The notes: generated from the sequence alone by a model not told the origin. 64,000 bases of DNA from Flavobacteriaceae bacterium UBA4166 (GCA_002379985.1 DFVG01000003.1:1-64000); one strand, 5' to 3'; shown: positions 1 to 8,779, counted from the first letter of the stretch. A program made the numbers and translations.

Positions 1-103
1 CGGCACGCGTTCCTTCGCTGTATGGAATGGTCGCTACGATCGCAAAATAGATGAGATAGATGGCGAGCAGACTTCCTAAAATGATAAAAAGAACTTTTTT
101 CAT
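1..103 (-). CDS. N-terminal part of an unknown membrane-anchored protein
   Basis: This is the first 34 codons of a minus-strand gene that runs off the left edge. The ATG is at 103-101. The peptide opens MKKVLFIILGSLLAIYL, one hydrophobic segment of about 22 residues, and then continues IPYSEGTRA. That looks like an uncleaved membrane anchor, or a signal sequence without a clear cleavage site. It lies 21 bases downstream of rmuC on the same strand and is probably cotranscribed with it. Too little is present to name a function. Confidence 0.6.
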   Translation of the reverse strand, partial: MKKVLFIILGSLLAIYLIYFAIVATIPYSEGTRA

Positions 104-124
104 GCGAATGCGTTTATGGGTTGA

Positions 125-1441
125 TTACTCGTCTTCTTCAGCGCGTTTTAATAATTTATCGTCGATGGCCTTGCTAGCTTTGGCTCCTAATTTTTTCAAT
201 TTTTCTACGCGTCGTATCAAATTTCCACGGCCTGTGAGTTTTTTCATGGCTCCTTCGTAGCTATTTTGAACGGTACCTATTTGTTTCCCGATCTTGATCA
301 ATTCATCGGTCAAATTTGTAAAACTATCATACAAAGCGCCGGCTTGGGTTGCAATTTCCATGGCGTTCTGTTTTTGTCGATCGTTTTGCCAAAGATTGTC
401 CACCAAACGAAGTGCTGCCAGTAGGGTAGAAGGGGTTACGATAATGACTTGTTTTCCAAAAGCGATCTCATACAAATTGGGCTCATGGGCCGAAGCCACA
501 GCAAAAGCCGGTTCTATAGGAATGAACATAAAAACGGTATCCGGGCTCTCATCGATCAGATAGTGATAGTTTTTTGTGCTTAACTGGTCTACGTGGCGCT
601 TTATGGATGCAATGTGTTGTTTGAGGTATCGTTGCTTATCATCTGGATCTTCCGAAGCCACATACCGTTCAAAATCTACCAAGGAAACTTTACTGTCGAC
701 GATCATTTTCTTACCATCAGGCAAATGGATCAACACATCTGTTTGCAAGCGTTTGCCATCAGGATTATTATGACTGTCTTGAAGCGTATACTCACGGTCC
801 TTTTCCAGTCCGGACTTTTCAAGGATTCGGGTTAAGATCAACTCTCCCCAATTTCCTTGCATTTTGCTGTCGCCCTTGAGCGCCTTGGTTAGATTGTCGG
901 CATCCTTGCTCATTTGTTGGTTGAGCTCTGCCAAGGTTTTAATCTGTTGTCGCAATTCGCTGTGACGGCCTAAACTTTCTTTGTTGGTTTCCTCGACGCG
1001 CTTTTCAAAGGTCTTGATCTTTTCCTGCAAGGGATTTAACAGAATTTCCAGACTTTCTTTGTTCTGCTTGGTGAACTTATGTGATTTTTCATCGAGGATC
1101 TTATTGGCGAGGTTTTCAAATTCCTTACTGAATTTCTCTTGCAGTTTTTCCACCTCTTCCTTCTGCTCTTTGTTTTTCTGTTGAAGATTTTCAAAGTCGG
1201 AATTCCGTCGTATCAATTCACTGTTTAGAAAATCCTTTTCCTTCCTCATCTCTTCCCGTTCCTGATGAATCGTTTCCAAACGTTCGTGCAGGCGTTCTTC
1301 CTGATGCCGAAATTGATCGATACGCTCTTGTAGCTTTCCGGTTTGCTCTTTAACCTTCACCCGAGCCAACAGGTTTCCAACAAAAGCACCGGCCAAGACA
1401 CATAAAACACCAATAATGATAAAAAGAATGGGCTCACTCAT
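125..1441 (-). CDS. rmuC: DNA recombination protein RmuC
   Basis: This 438-residue RmuC family protein has a single N-terminal membrane helix (about residues 4-24), then a long charged coiled coil (about 28-120), then the conserved RmuC domain. Conserved blocks are GNWGELILTRILEKSGL, IVDSKVSLVDFERY and VTPSTLLAALR. In E. coli the family limits inversions at short inverted repeats, and the core has been related to nuclease folds; a nuclease role here is inference. The length and domain order are normal. It follows the btuFCD operon on the same strand with a 43-base gap, so it could be read through from it, but nothing links it to B12 uptake. Confidence 0.93.
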   Translation of the reverse strand: MSEPILFIIIGVLCVLAGAFVGNLLARVKVKEQTGKLQERIDQFRHQEERLHERLETIHQEREEMRKEKDFLNSELIRRNSDFENLQQKNKEQKEEVEKLQEKFSKEFENLANKILDEKSHKFTKQNKESLEILLNPLQEKIKTFEKRVEETNKESLGRHSELRQQIKTLAELNQQMSKDADNLTKALKGDSKMQGNWGELILTRILEKSGLEKDREYTLQDSHNNPDGKRLQTDVLIHLPDGKKMIVDSKVSLVDFERYVASEDPDDKQRYLKQHIASIKRHVDQLSTKNYHYLIDESPDTVFMFIPIEPAFAVASAHEPNLYEIAFGKQVIIVTPSTLLAALRLVDNLWQNDRQKQNAMEIATQAGALYDSFTNLTDELIKIGKQIGTVQNSYEGAMKKLTGRGNLIRRVEKLKKLGAKASKAIDDKLLKRAEEDE

Positions 1442-1484
1442 AGATACGTTTAATTTCAGGGAAGTTGCATCCTTTCAAAGATAA

Positions 1485-2279
1485 TCAATTCTTCATGTTA
1501 AAACGGCCCGTCTTTGTGTCAAATTGAATGGTGTCTTCGGGAAATAATGAGTCAAAACAATGTTGCTCGATCAACCGGCAGGGCGTGTCGAAATGATGGG
1601 TTTCAGGAGTTAACACCAACATCTTATCACACAATTGAATGGCTAAATTGATATCGTGGGTGGCGAAAACGATCGTTTTACCCATTTCCGAAGCGAGCCT
1701 TTTCAATAACTTAAAAACGTAAGCTTGATGGTAGATGTCCAAGTGTGTTGTAGGTTCGTCTAAAATAATGATTGGCGTGTCCTGCGCGAGTGCGCGTGCT
1801 AAGAAAACCCGTTGTAGCTGTCCGTCGCTAAGCTCATAACATTTTTGTTGTGCCAGATCGATTGTTTCCGTTTGTGTCATGGCAAGCTCCACGGCTTGAT
1901 GATCTTTTTCACTTAAGCGCCCCATCCAATTGGTATACGGTTGTCGTCCCAGTGTTATTAATTCTGAAACATACAAATTTTTGGAGGCGGGTGGTTCGGT
2001 AAGTACCACACTGATATGGGAAGCAATTTCTAGCGCATTCAATTGTTTCATTGGAGTTTCTAGAATGGAAATATTCCCGTCTAAGGCATCTTGCATGCCT
2101 GAGAGGGTTCTGAGCAAAGTAGATTTGCCGATGCCGTTGGCCCCTACTATAGCAATTAACTCCCCTTGATGGCACGAAAAGGTAAGCTGTTCAGCAATGA
2201 CCTTCTGCTGTTTTCGGTGCGCATATCCAATGGAAAGGTCTTCGATGGTAAGTGTACGTAGTTTTGTTTGGGTCTTCAT
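1485..2279 (-). CDS. btuD: Cobalamin-type ABC transporter ATP-binding protein
   Basis: This 264-residue ATPase belongs to the FecE/BtuD class of importers. It has Walker A (GANGIGKST), the ABC signature (LSDGQLQRV), Walker B (IIILDEPTTHLD) and the switch histidine (FATHD). A longer open frame exists upstream, but the ATG at 2279 is preferred: it gives the usual N-terminus and overlaps the permease stop codon as TAATG, a mark of translational coupling. It is the third gene of a binding protein-permease-ATPase operon. The substrate is inferred as cobalamin because the divergent receptor gene carries a cobalamin riboswitch; from protein sequence alone a ferric siderophore or haem would also fit. 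Confidence 0.9.
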   Translation of the reverse strand: MKTQTKLRTLTIEDLSIGYAHRKQQKVIAEQLTFSCHQGELIAIVGANGIGKSTLLRTLSGMQDALDGNISILETPMKQLNALEIASHISVVLTEPPASKNLYVSELITLGRQPYTNWMGRLSEKDHQAVELAMTQTETIDLAQQKCYELSDGQLQRVFLARALAQDTPIIILDEPTTHLDIYHQAYVFKLLKRLASEMGKTIVFATHDINLAIQLCDKMLVLTPETHHFDTPCRLIEQHCFDSLFPEDTIQFDTKTGRFNMKN

Positions 2280-3310
2280 TAGAACAACAATCGTTTTTTT
2301 CGAACTAACAACCAAATAACCACCGGTGCACCCAATAGCGAGGTGATCGCATTGATGGGAAGCGTCCATTCGCTGTATGGCCATTGTGCAACGGTATCGC
2401 AAAGTAGCATCAAAATACTTCCACAGAGCATTACGGCCGGCAACAAAACAAGATGATTGGAAGTTTTAAAGAACTGTCTGGTAAGATGTGGAACCGCCAA
2501 CCCAACAAAGGCAATGGGGCCTGCGAACGCGGTAATACTTCCGGCCAATAAACTTGTAATTACAACTAGGATCAACAAATTCTTTTTAAGATGAACGCCC
2601 ATGCTTTTCGCATAATTTTCACCTAAAAGTAATGCATTTAATGATTTACTTCTTCCGATCGCCCACAGCATTCCGGTGAGACAACAAGCGGCTAAGATTC
2701 CGATTCCTTGCCAAGAGACATTGCCCAAACTTCCGAAGCTCCAAAAAATATACTTTTGTAACAGTTCAGCATTACTAAAATAGCTCAACACCGCCACCAC
2801 GGCACTGGTCACACTCCCAAACATGAGTCCGATGATCAAGATCGCCATAGTATCTTTGACACGAAGCGTCACCACCACAATGGCGAGCAACACTAAGAAA
2901 CTGCCTAATGCCGAAGCGCCCACCAAACTCCAAGGGTTTACTAGGGCTGTTCCTAAAAACCCACCGGCAATTCCGGCGCCTAAAATTAATAAGGCCACTC
3001 CTAGACTCGCCCCGCTGCTGAGTCCGAGTACAAACGGACCGGCCAACGGATTTCTAAATAGGGTTTGCATCAGCAGTCCTGCGACCGCCAAACCACTTCC
3101 GCAGAGAATCGCTGTGATGGCTTTTGGAAGTCGGTATTGCATAACGATAAATTGCCAACTCTCTTTGGTAGTGTCACCTCCCAAGAGTACGTCCACAATA
3201 GCATCTAATGGAATGCCCACGGAACCCATAGAAATATTTAAGAACAAGGCTGCTAGGGTCAATATTCCTAAGAGGATAAAATGCGTTCTAAAGGAGGAAG
3301 CTAGGGTCAT
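2279..3310 (-). CDS. btuC: FecCD/BtuC-family ABC transporter permease
   Basis: This 343-residue polytopic inner-membrane permease of the FecCD family has about ten hydrophobic segments. Family motifs visible are RLPKAITAILCGSGLAVAG near the N-terminus, NPLAGPFVLGLSSGASLG, and the coupling region AGPIAFVGLAVPHLTR. The ATG at 3310 is chosen over an open frame reaching 3394 because it overlaps the stop of the binding-protein gene as ATGA and removes a non-conserved polar extension. It works with the ATPase downstream and the lipoprotein upstream. The B12 assignment rests on the neighbouring riboswitch and receptor. Confidence 0.9.
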   Translation of the reverse strand: MTLASSFRTHFILLGILTLAALFLNISMGSVGIPLDAIVDVLLGGDTTKESWQFIVMQYRLPKAITAILCGSGLAVAGLLMQTLFRNPLAGPFVLGLSSGASLGVALLILGAGIAGGFLGTALVNPWSLVGASALGSFLVLLAIVVVTLRVKDTMAILIIGLMFGSVTSAVVAVLSYFSNAELLQKYIFWSFGSLGNVSWQGIGILAACCLTGMLWAIGRSKSLNALLLGENYAKSMGVHLKKNLLILVVITSLLAGSITAFAGPIAFVGLAVPHLTRQFFKTSNHLVLLPAVMLCGSILMLLCDTVAQWPYSEWTLPINAITSLLGAPVVIWLLVRKKRLLF

Positions 3311-4443
3311 GGTTCCAAGGGTGTGAAAAATTGGAAGGTATGTTCCAGTAGCAATTCGGGGTGTAAGATCTTGATAATGTCTTTTAGCACCCAATCAGGT
3401 CTGTTTGGGGCTACTTCATAGTATAGCACGCCGCCTGTCGCCCCTTTCTTGTTCGTAAAGCTATAGACCTCTTTATTTCTAAACGCCTCAAATTGTTCAT
3501 AAACAGCGTGTGCCTCTTGCATTTGCTGAAAGCTAGTAAATTGTGAAGGACCAATCCAAACCTCTGCCGTACGTCCCTTTTCCAACACCGATTCAATATT
3601 GAGGGAAGCACTTCCGGTGCCTTCTGTATCCGCCCACAAATAGTCACCTTTCGCATCGGCAATAAACTGTGCTGCCCAACTGTCGCCTTGCGGTAAATAC
3701 CATACATCTTTATACATGGCGCCGCTGAGCACGGTGGGTTTTTCCGTAGCCGTTGCCGCGAGTTTCTTAGCATCTTGGTAGTTTTTTTCAATGGAAGAAA
3801 AAATACTATCCGCTTGTTGTTCTTTTCCGAAGAGAATTCCAAAAAACTTGATCCATTCCGCTTTGCCTAAGGGGTGGGTTTCGGTCCAATCGGCATTATA
3901 AATTACGGGAATTCTGGTCTTTTCTAACGTTTTTACCGTTTTATTATCTCCTTCTACCGCAAACGTAACAACGGCTTTAGGTGAAAGATCAATGAGCAGT
4001 TCTGTATTGAGAGATTCATTTTTTCCTAATTCAGTGATCTTGCCGGCGTCAATGCGTTTACGGGTTTTTTCCGAAGAAATATAAGCTAAATTAGGAAAGC
4101 CAACTAAGCGATTGGTTTCTCCTAACATTTCCAAAGACGGGATATGGGTAGTTGACGTTACCACGATCGTTTCAATAGGCACTTCTACGACGGCGTCAAA
4201 TTGCCCCTCGGGATGAGGATTTCCTTTTGGCACCAATGCATAGGTAAAAGTTTTGCTAGCGCCCGGCCATGGGCGAGTGATCGTTACTTGTTGATAGGCA
4301 TCCTCAGAAGTAATTTCAAACCCATTCGCATATTGTAACGAAATAGATTTTGTTTCTGAACGGTGTGAAGTTGGCTTCTCTTGAGAATGCTTACAGGAGA
4401 GCACCACCATGATCGAGATAAGTATGGCTAAGGTTTTCTGCAT
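3307..4443 (-). CDS. btuF: BtuF-like substrate-binding lipoprotein
   Basis: This 378-residue binding protein of the helical-backbone (periplasmic binding type II) class has a lipoprotein signal ending VVLSC, so it should be lipid-anchored. Two lobes are recognisable: one with IVVTSTTHIPSLEMLGETNRLVG, the other with the TVLSGAMYKDVWYLPQGDSWAA region. It is the first gene of the operon. The start is the ATG at 4443; an in-frame TTG two codons upstream is less likely. A TATTTTTG box ends only three bases before this ATG, so the mRNA may be leaderless. The B12 assignment is inferred from the riboswitch-controlled receptor next door. Confidence 0.87.
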   Translation of the reverse strand: MQKTLAILISIMVVLSCKHSQEKPTSHRSETKSISLQYANGFEITSEDAYQQVTITRPWPGASKTFTYALVPKGNPHPEGQFDAVVEVPIETIVVTSTTHIPSLEMLGETNRLVGFPNLAYISSEKTRKRIDAGKITELGKNESLNTELLIDLSPKAVVTFAVEGDNKTVKTLEKTRIPVIYNADWTETHPLGKAEWIKFFGILFGKEQQADSIFSSIEKNYQDAKKLAATATEKPTVLSGAMYKDVWYLPQGDSWAAQFIADAKGDYLWADTEGTGSASLNIESVLEKGRTAEVWIGPSQFTSFQQMQEAHAVYEQFEAFRNKEVYSFTNKKGATGGVLYYEVAPNRPDWVLKDIIKILHPELLLEHTFQFFTPLEP

Positions 4444-4446
4444 GTT

Positions 4447-4478
4447 CAAAAATAAGGCTTTTTCATGGGCTTGCGCAA
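4447..4478 (-). promoter_or_regulatory. Promoter of the btuFCD operon
   Basis: Read on the minus strand, the -33 box is TTG (plus-strand CAA at 4476-4478), followed by a 21-base spacer and the -7 box TATTTTTG (plus-strand CAAAAATA at 4447-4454). This fits the Bacteroidota consensus TTG-N19-21-TAnnTTTG. The expected start point falls on or next to the btuF ATG at 4443. The TTG belongs to the palindrome TTGCGCAA shared with the divergent promoter. Confidence 0.6.
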
Positions 4479-4500
4479 CGGTATAAAAAACGTATTTTCG
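4471..4500 (+). promoter_or_regulatory. Promoter of the riboswitch-btuB transcript
   Basis: TTG at 4471-4473, a 19-base spacer and TATTTTCG at 4493-4500 match the Bacteroidota vegetative promoter at all but one position. The expected transcription start, about four bases further on, coincides with the first paired base of the riboswitch at 4506, which supports both calls. Confidence 0.65.
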
Positions 4501-4505
4501 CAGCA

Positions 4506-4670
4506 GTTTTGGTGTCTATCTCTTTTGAGGTAGCCTTAAAAGGGAATTCAGTGCAATGCTGAAGCTGTTCCCGCAACTGTAAGCTGTCGTTAAGACGTAT
4601 CGAGTACCACTGTCCGCCTTCGGCGGATGGGAAGGAGATGCCTCGAGCAAGCCAGGAGACCTGCCAAAAC
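4506..4670 (+). ncRNA. Cobalamin riboswitch
   Basis: The element shows the conserved cobalamin aptamer blocks. The closing P1 stem pairs GTTTTGG (4506-4512) with CCAAAAC (4664-4670). GCCTTAAAAGGGAA, TGCAATGCTGAAGCTG and TTCCCGCAACTGTAA form the core, and the B12 box GCCAGGAGACCTGCC lies at 4651-4665. A variable arm carries a UUCG-capped hairpin in TCCGCCTTCGGCGGA (about 4614-4628). It precedes btuB by about 120 bases on the same strand. In this RNA class, adenosyl- or hydroxocobalamin binding represses the downstream receptor gene. Confidence 0.95.
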
Positions 4671-4694
4671 ACATATTTGTCTAACTTTCGGGAT

Positions 4695-4767
4695 AAAAGT
4701 GAGGCATTGCTTGCTGGCAGTGTTCCTACAAGCGATGGCCCTTAGGAGCGGGAATTCTCCCACTTTT
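4695..4767 (+). promoter_or_regulatory. Folded segment between riboswitch and btuB start
   Basis: Between the aptamer and the ATG, AAAAGTG (4695-4701) can pair with CACTTTT (4761-4767). This encloses a long stem GGCATTGCTTG / CAAGCGATGGCC (4703-4713 with 4729-4740, one wobble and one bulge) and a small hairpin around GGGAATTCTCCC. There is no U-run, so it is not an intrinsic terminator. It may be the expression platform that controls access to the btuB start. This is inference from base pairing seen by eye. Confidence 0.4.
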
Positions 4768-4788
4768 CTTCCGTACATTATTTACAAC

Positions 4789-6723
4789 ATGAAAAAAATT
4801 ACAAGTATTTTGATCCTTTGCGGTCTCAGTGTGACCATGATGGCTCAAGAACAACGTCTAGAAACCATTGACACGGTGTATTTGGCCAGTAAAACCCCAA
4901 CACCAACACTAGAAAGCGGTAAACTAATCACGGTAATTAGCCAAGCCCAACTCGAACAACGACCGGAGGCTTCCGTAGCGACCCTTATCAATGAACTCGC
5001 CGGTATTGAGATCAACGGATCTCGAAGTAATGCCGGGCAAAACCTGCGGTATGCCGTTCGTGGGGGAAGCAATCGGCAGGTGGTAATCATGGTAGATGGC
5101 GTTCAGCTTAACGATCCCTCTCAGATTGCTAATGATTTTGACCTTCGTTTGTTGCCTGCATCCGCAGTTTCGCGGATTGAAGTGCTTCGAGGCGCTTCTA
5201 GTGTGCTTTACGGAAGTGGCGCTGCAACAGCGGTAATTAGTATTACAACGAAACAGGCGGAAGACAAACCGATCACGGCACAATTTCGATCGGTGTTGGC
5301 CACAAATCGGTCTGCGGAAGGAGATTTCAGTGAAACCGACTGGGATTCGTATACTAACCATGCAAGTGTTAGTGGTACATTAGGTGCTTTCTTTTATAAT
5401 GCAAGCTTCGGAAATCAATATACTGATGGAATTTCTGCGATTGCAGCTCCTGAAGATGCTCCTGCTTTTGAAAGTGATGTGTTTAATCGTTATAACGGAA
5501 CGATTCGATTGGGTGTGCACCTATCTGAAAAGGTACGTTTTAGTCAGTTTTTAAGCTTCGACAAGTTCAAATCCGATTTTGATGATGCCGGGCTATTTGA
5601 TGCAGAATATCAAAGTATTTCAGACCAACTGCGAACCGGCGGTCATTTTCAATGGAAATACAAGAATGGAATCTATGTTTTTAACGATAATTACACTTGG
5701 TTAGAGCGCGAAATCTCATCATCCTTCCCGGCAAAATATGATTCAGATGCGTATACCTTTGATAATTATTTACGTCATAATTTTTCAGAGGATCTCGCTG
5801 TGGTCATCGGACTCAACGGAAACTTTAGCAAATTCAATTCGTTTTCGGTGCCTTTTGGGGAAACCGACTTCACACAGGATATTGATGAGGAGGTCGCTTC
5901 CTTCAGTATCATTGATCCGTATGTAAACGCCACCTACAAAACCCCTTTTGGATTGCAACTTCACGCCGGAGCACGCGTGAACATCCATAGTGATTACGGC
6001 ACACATCTCGTCTATCAGGTCAATCCGTTTTACGTTTTCGAATTTGATACAAGTACGCTAAAAGTTTTAGGCTCTTACGGAACCGCGTACGTGACGCCTT
6101 CCTTATTTCAATTGTATGATCCGCTATACGGAAATCAGGAATTGAACCCTGAGGAAAGTAGTACTATTGAAGGTGGGTTGGAATGGGCCAAGGGAAGCAA
6201 ATTTCGGGTGAATGCTGTGTACTTTCAGCGTTCGGTAGATAATTTTGTAGATTTTGTGACGGTAGATCCGGATAATTTCTTATTTCAGTATCAGAATATT
6301 TCCGAAACATTTGATAGCAAAGGGGTAGAAGTTTCGGTACGCATACAACCATGGGAAGCCCTCTCTTTGCAAGGAAATTACACCTTTACGGAAGCTGCAG
6401 ATCGATTTGCATTACGTATTCCGAAGCACAAAGCAAACGCTCAGTTGCAATACCAACTTTGGGAGCGATTACAGCTAGGACTTCGCTACCAGTGGGTAGA
6501 TGAGCGCGCGGATTCTTTTTTCAATTCAGAAACTTTTGAAAGCGAAAACGTTACGCTGGATGCGTTCAGTTTGATGGACTTCACGGTACGACTTTCCGCA
6601 AGCGAACAACTGTCGTTATTTGCGACGCTGACCAATATTTGGGATGAAGAATATGAAGAACTTTTTCGATACCAAACCCTAGGAAGAAATGTACACATTG
6701 GATTTCAGTTGAATTTCGACTGA
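4789..6723 (+). CDS. btuB: TonB-dependent cobalamin receptor
   Basis: This 644-residue outer-membrane receptor has a signal peptide (MKKITSILILCGLSVTMMAQ), a TonB-box-like stretch (ETIDTVYLAS), a plug domain (about residues 45-155, with ASVATLINELAGIEI and VMVDGVQLNDP-like blocks) and a beta barrel ending in Phe-Asp. The plug block reads IMVDGVQLNDPSQ. An upstream in-frame extension to 4627 overlaps the riboswitch and is rejected; the ATG at 4789 begins the signal peptide. The cobalamin riboswitch just upstream identifies the substrate better than the protein does. Together with the divergent btuFCD it completes a path across both membranes. It ends one base before the convergent peptidase gene with no visible terminator. 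Confidence 0.93.
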   Translation: MKKITSILILCGLSVTMMAQEQRLETIDTVYLASKTPTPTLESGKLITVISQAQLEQRPEASVATLINELAGIEINGSRSNAGQNLRYAVRGGSNRQVVIMVDGVQLNDPSQIANDFDLRLLPASAVSRIEVLRGASSVLYGSGAATAVISITTKQAEDKPITAQFRSVLATNRSAEGDFSETDWDSYTNHASVSGTLGAFFYNASFGNQYTDGISAIAAPEDAPAFESDVFNRYNGTIRLGVHLSEKVRFSQFLSFDKFKSDFDDAGLFDAEYQSISDQLRTGGHFQWKYKNGIYVFNDNYTWLEREISSSFPAKYDSDAYTFDNYLRHNFSEDLAVVIGLNGNFSKFNSFSVPFGETDFTQDIDEEVASFSIIDPYVNATYKTPFGLQLHAGARVNIHSDYGTHLVYQVNPFYVFEFDTSTLKVLGSYGTAYVTPSLFQLYDPLYGNQELNPEESSTIEGGLEWAKGSKFRVNAVYFQRSVDNFVDFVTVDPDNFLFQYQNISETFDSKGVEVSVRIQPWEALSLQGNYTFTEAADRFALRIPKHKANAQLQYQLWERLQLGLRYQWVDERADSFFNSETFESENVTLDAFSLMDFTVRLSASEQLSLFATLTNIWDEEYEELFRYQTLGRNVHIGFQLNFD

Positions 6724-6724
6724 T

Positions 6725-8131
6725 CTATTCATTTGAAATATACATCACCTGATACGCAGGTTGTGACGCTTTAGCTTCTGAAATAACTTCTAATTCCGGA
6801 ACGGAAAAACGTCCTCCAGGCACCGGAATTCCCGTGATCTCAGCAAGGGCTCTTTGGAGGAGCGGTTCCTCTGTTTCTCCAAGGGTTCCTAGGTTGCTAA
6901 AGTCTTCAAATTGTTGGATCTCTGCAGTGAGGCCTTCATTATAGTCGGTGAAACCACTCGCATTCGCCGTTTTAAAAACCAAGGGTAACATCGCATATCG
7001 ATGCGACGGATTGGCCTGATTACGACTAAAGTTTGGAGCGGGCGCATCATATAGTAAAAAGGAGGCTTGAAATTTTCCACGCGTATCACTTCCTACTTGA
7101 ATCACATTGATGTACGGATCAAGTCCGTTGATCACCAACTCGCTCGCAGAAGCGGTACTTCCGGTCGTGATCACATACACGCGCGTTAAGTTCAAACTAT
7201 TGATCGCCTCCCCATCACCCGCAAAGCGGTCTACGAAAAATCCGTCTTCGGCATAAGCCTCTTGACGGTCTGCATTCCATTCTTCCGTAAAGTAGGTTTG
7301 TCCCGTAAACTGGCCGGTGATCATACTTGCCAAATAGGTTGCGGTACGTACCGATCCTCCGCTATTGTAGCGCAAGTCTAAGATGAGGTCGGTAACGCCT
7401 TCCGAACCAAACTGAGCAAAGGCATTATTGAGTTGCGAATCGAATTCATTCAGAAATCCATTATACATGAGATATCCAACTTTCTGGCCAGAAATATCAA
7501 AGGTCTTGTTAATAAAGATGGGGTTTTCGGTAACGATCTCTTTGATGAGATTAATAGTTTCGCCCGTGGGCGTAATATTCGAGCCATCAAAAGTTGCTAG
7601 GCCTATGGTGTACGCATCAGGTGCAAGGAGATCACTAAAGTTGTTTTGATCCAACTGAACACCATCAATGGTATTGAAGATCATACCGCGTTGAACGCCT
7701 TTAACTGCTGCATCGGTTCCTGGCAGTACATAACGCACATAGCCAAATACATCGCCACTGTCGTCAGGATACAGCACCAAACCGTATTCCATGCCATTAT
7801 TTAGGGTGACACCGCTGAGCGTGTTTTCCAGTTCAATGTAATCATTCACTAAAATACTGAAACGATCTTGTGGAGATTTCAAATACTCGAAGATCGCTTC
7901 GGGGGAGTCAAAACTGCCAAGAAAATTTTCTTTTTCTTCATTGGTAGCAAAAGCATCATTGGCAAGTTCGGGCGTATCTGATTTATAGAGATAGAAAAAA
8001 TTTAAGCCCCGATATATAAAATCTTGAATTTCGAAAGCACTTGCCGGGGTGATGTTATCGTCTAGATCATCAAAACAAGAAACGCACAACAAGGAAAGAG
8101 AGAGGAATGTTAAGGATATTACTTTTTTCAT
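6725..8131 (-). CDS. S41-family (tail-specific) protease lipoprotein
   Basis: This 468-residue secreted protein has a lipoprotein signal ending LLCVSC. A PDZ-like region (about residues 110-185) is followed by the S41 catalytic domain. The domain contains DLRYNSGGSVRTATYLA, the nucleophile region TGSTASASELVINGL and the presumed catalytic lysine in GSDTRGKFQ. The family cleaves C-terminal tails of envelope proteins; the exact target is unknown. A -7 box lies at 8190-8197. The gene is monocistronic and its 3' end abuts the btuB stop. Confidence 0.88.
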   Translation of the reverse strand: MKKVISLTFLSLSLLCVSCFDDLDDNITPASAFEIQDFIYRGLNFFYLYKSDTPELANDAFATNEEKENFLGSFDSPEAIFEYLKSPQDRFSILVNDYIELENTLSGVTLNNGMEYGLVLYPDDSGDVFGYVRYVLPGTDAAVKGVQRGMIFNTIDGVQLDQNNFSDLLAPDAYTIGLATFDGSNITPTGETINLIKEIVTENPIFINKTFDISGQKVGYLMYNGFLNEFDSQLNNAFAQFGSEGVTDLILDLRYNSGGSVRTATYLASMITGQFTGQTYFTEEWNADRQEAYAEDGFFVDRFAGDGEAINSLNLTRVYVITTGSTASASELVINGLDPYINVIQVGSDTRGKFQASFLLYDAPAPNFSRNQANPSHRYAMLPLVFKTANASGFTDYNEGLTAEIQQFEDFSNLGTLGETEEPLLQRALAEITGIPVPGGRFSVPELEVISEAKASQPAYQVMYISNE

Positions 8132-8189
8132 AGGAATTCTTTCTAGGCTTTGTCTAACAGAACCCTAAATTACTTACATTATTGTGATT

Positions 8190-8197
8190 CAAAAATA
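8190..8197 (-). promoter_or_regulatory. -7 box for the S41 protease gene
   Basis: Plus-strand CAAAAATA reads TATTTTTG on the minus strand, an exact match to TAnnTTTG, 58 bases upstream of the ATG. No TTG was seen at the expected distance, so only half of the promoter is supported. Confidence 0.45.
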
Positions 8198-8272
8198 AAA
8201 TGTAACAAAAATTGAGGTGATTCGTCATAACCATGAACAGCACTTCAAAGTGTTTTTCACTAACCAAACAAC

Positions 8273-8779
8273 ATGAACCAAAAAGAGTTTTTATCGATCG
8301 TGATGCCGGTGAAGGACAAGTTGTATCGAATGGCGAAACGCTTGTTGGTGTCTAGTGAAGAAGCAGAAGATGCGGTTCAGGAAGTTCTTTTAAAATTGTG
8401 GAAGGGAAAAAGCAAGATGAAAGACTATCGAAGTCCGGAAGCCTTTGCAATGACGATGACAAAAAATTATTGTCTAGATCGTTTGAAGTCGAAACAAGCC
8501 GGTAATTTGAAGATCGTTCATAATAATTTTCATCACAGCGATGATGTAGCGCGACAGGTAGAAGCGAATGATGGTGTCTCTTTGGTGTTTAAGATTATGG
8601 AAACCCTACCGGAACAACAAAAACTAGTATTACAATTGCGCGATGTCGAACAATTTGAATTTAAAGAGATCGCTGAAATTCTAGAAAGTAACGAAACCGC
8701 GGTACGTGTTTCTTTATCAAGAGCGCGAAAAGCGGTACGAGAACAATTATTAAAACAATACAACTATGGAGTTAGCTAA
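8273..8779 (+). CDS. ECF-type RNA polymerase sigma factor
   Basis: This 168-residue sigma-70 family protein has region 2 at about residues 10-75 (EEAEDAVQEVLLKLW is the typical 2.2 core) and region 4 at about 105-160 (PEQQKLVLQLRDVEQFEFKEI, then ETAVRVSLSRARKAVRE as the recognition helix). It is followed, with a 14-base overlap, by a small single-pass membrane protein in the position usually held by an anti-sigma factor, then by two DUF4252 genes. The four genes look like one operon that may be autoregulated. Confidence 0.92.
   Translation: MNQKEFLSIVMPVKDKLYRMAKRLLVSSEEAEDAVQEVLLKLWKGKSKMKDYRSPEAFAMTMTKNYCLDRLKSKQAGNLKIVHNNFHHSDDVARQVEANDGVSLVFKIMETLPEQQKLVLQLRDVEQFEFKEIAEILESNETAVRVSLSRARKAVREQLLKQYNYGVS

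Noticed and set aside
2823..3326. 167-codon plus-strand frame inside btuC
   Set aside because: It has no family resemblance, is rich in Ala and Pro in the way of antisense frames of membrane proteins, and lies wholly inside a clear permease gene.
4627..4788. Upstream extension of the btuB frame
   Set aside because: It runs through the riboswitch B12 box and leader. The signal peptide begins at the ATG at 4789.
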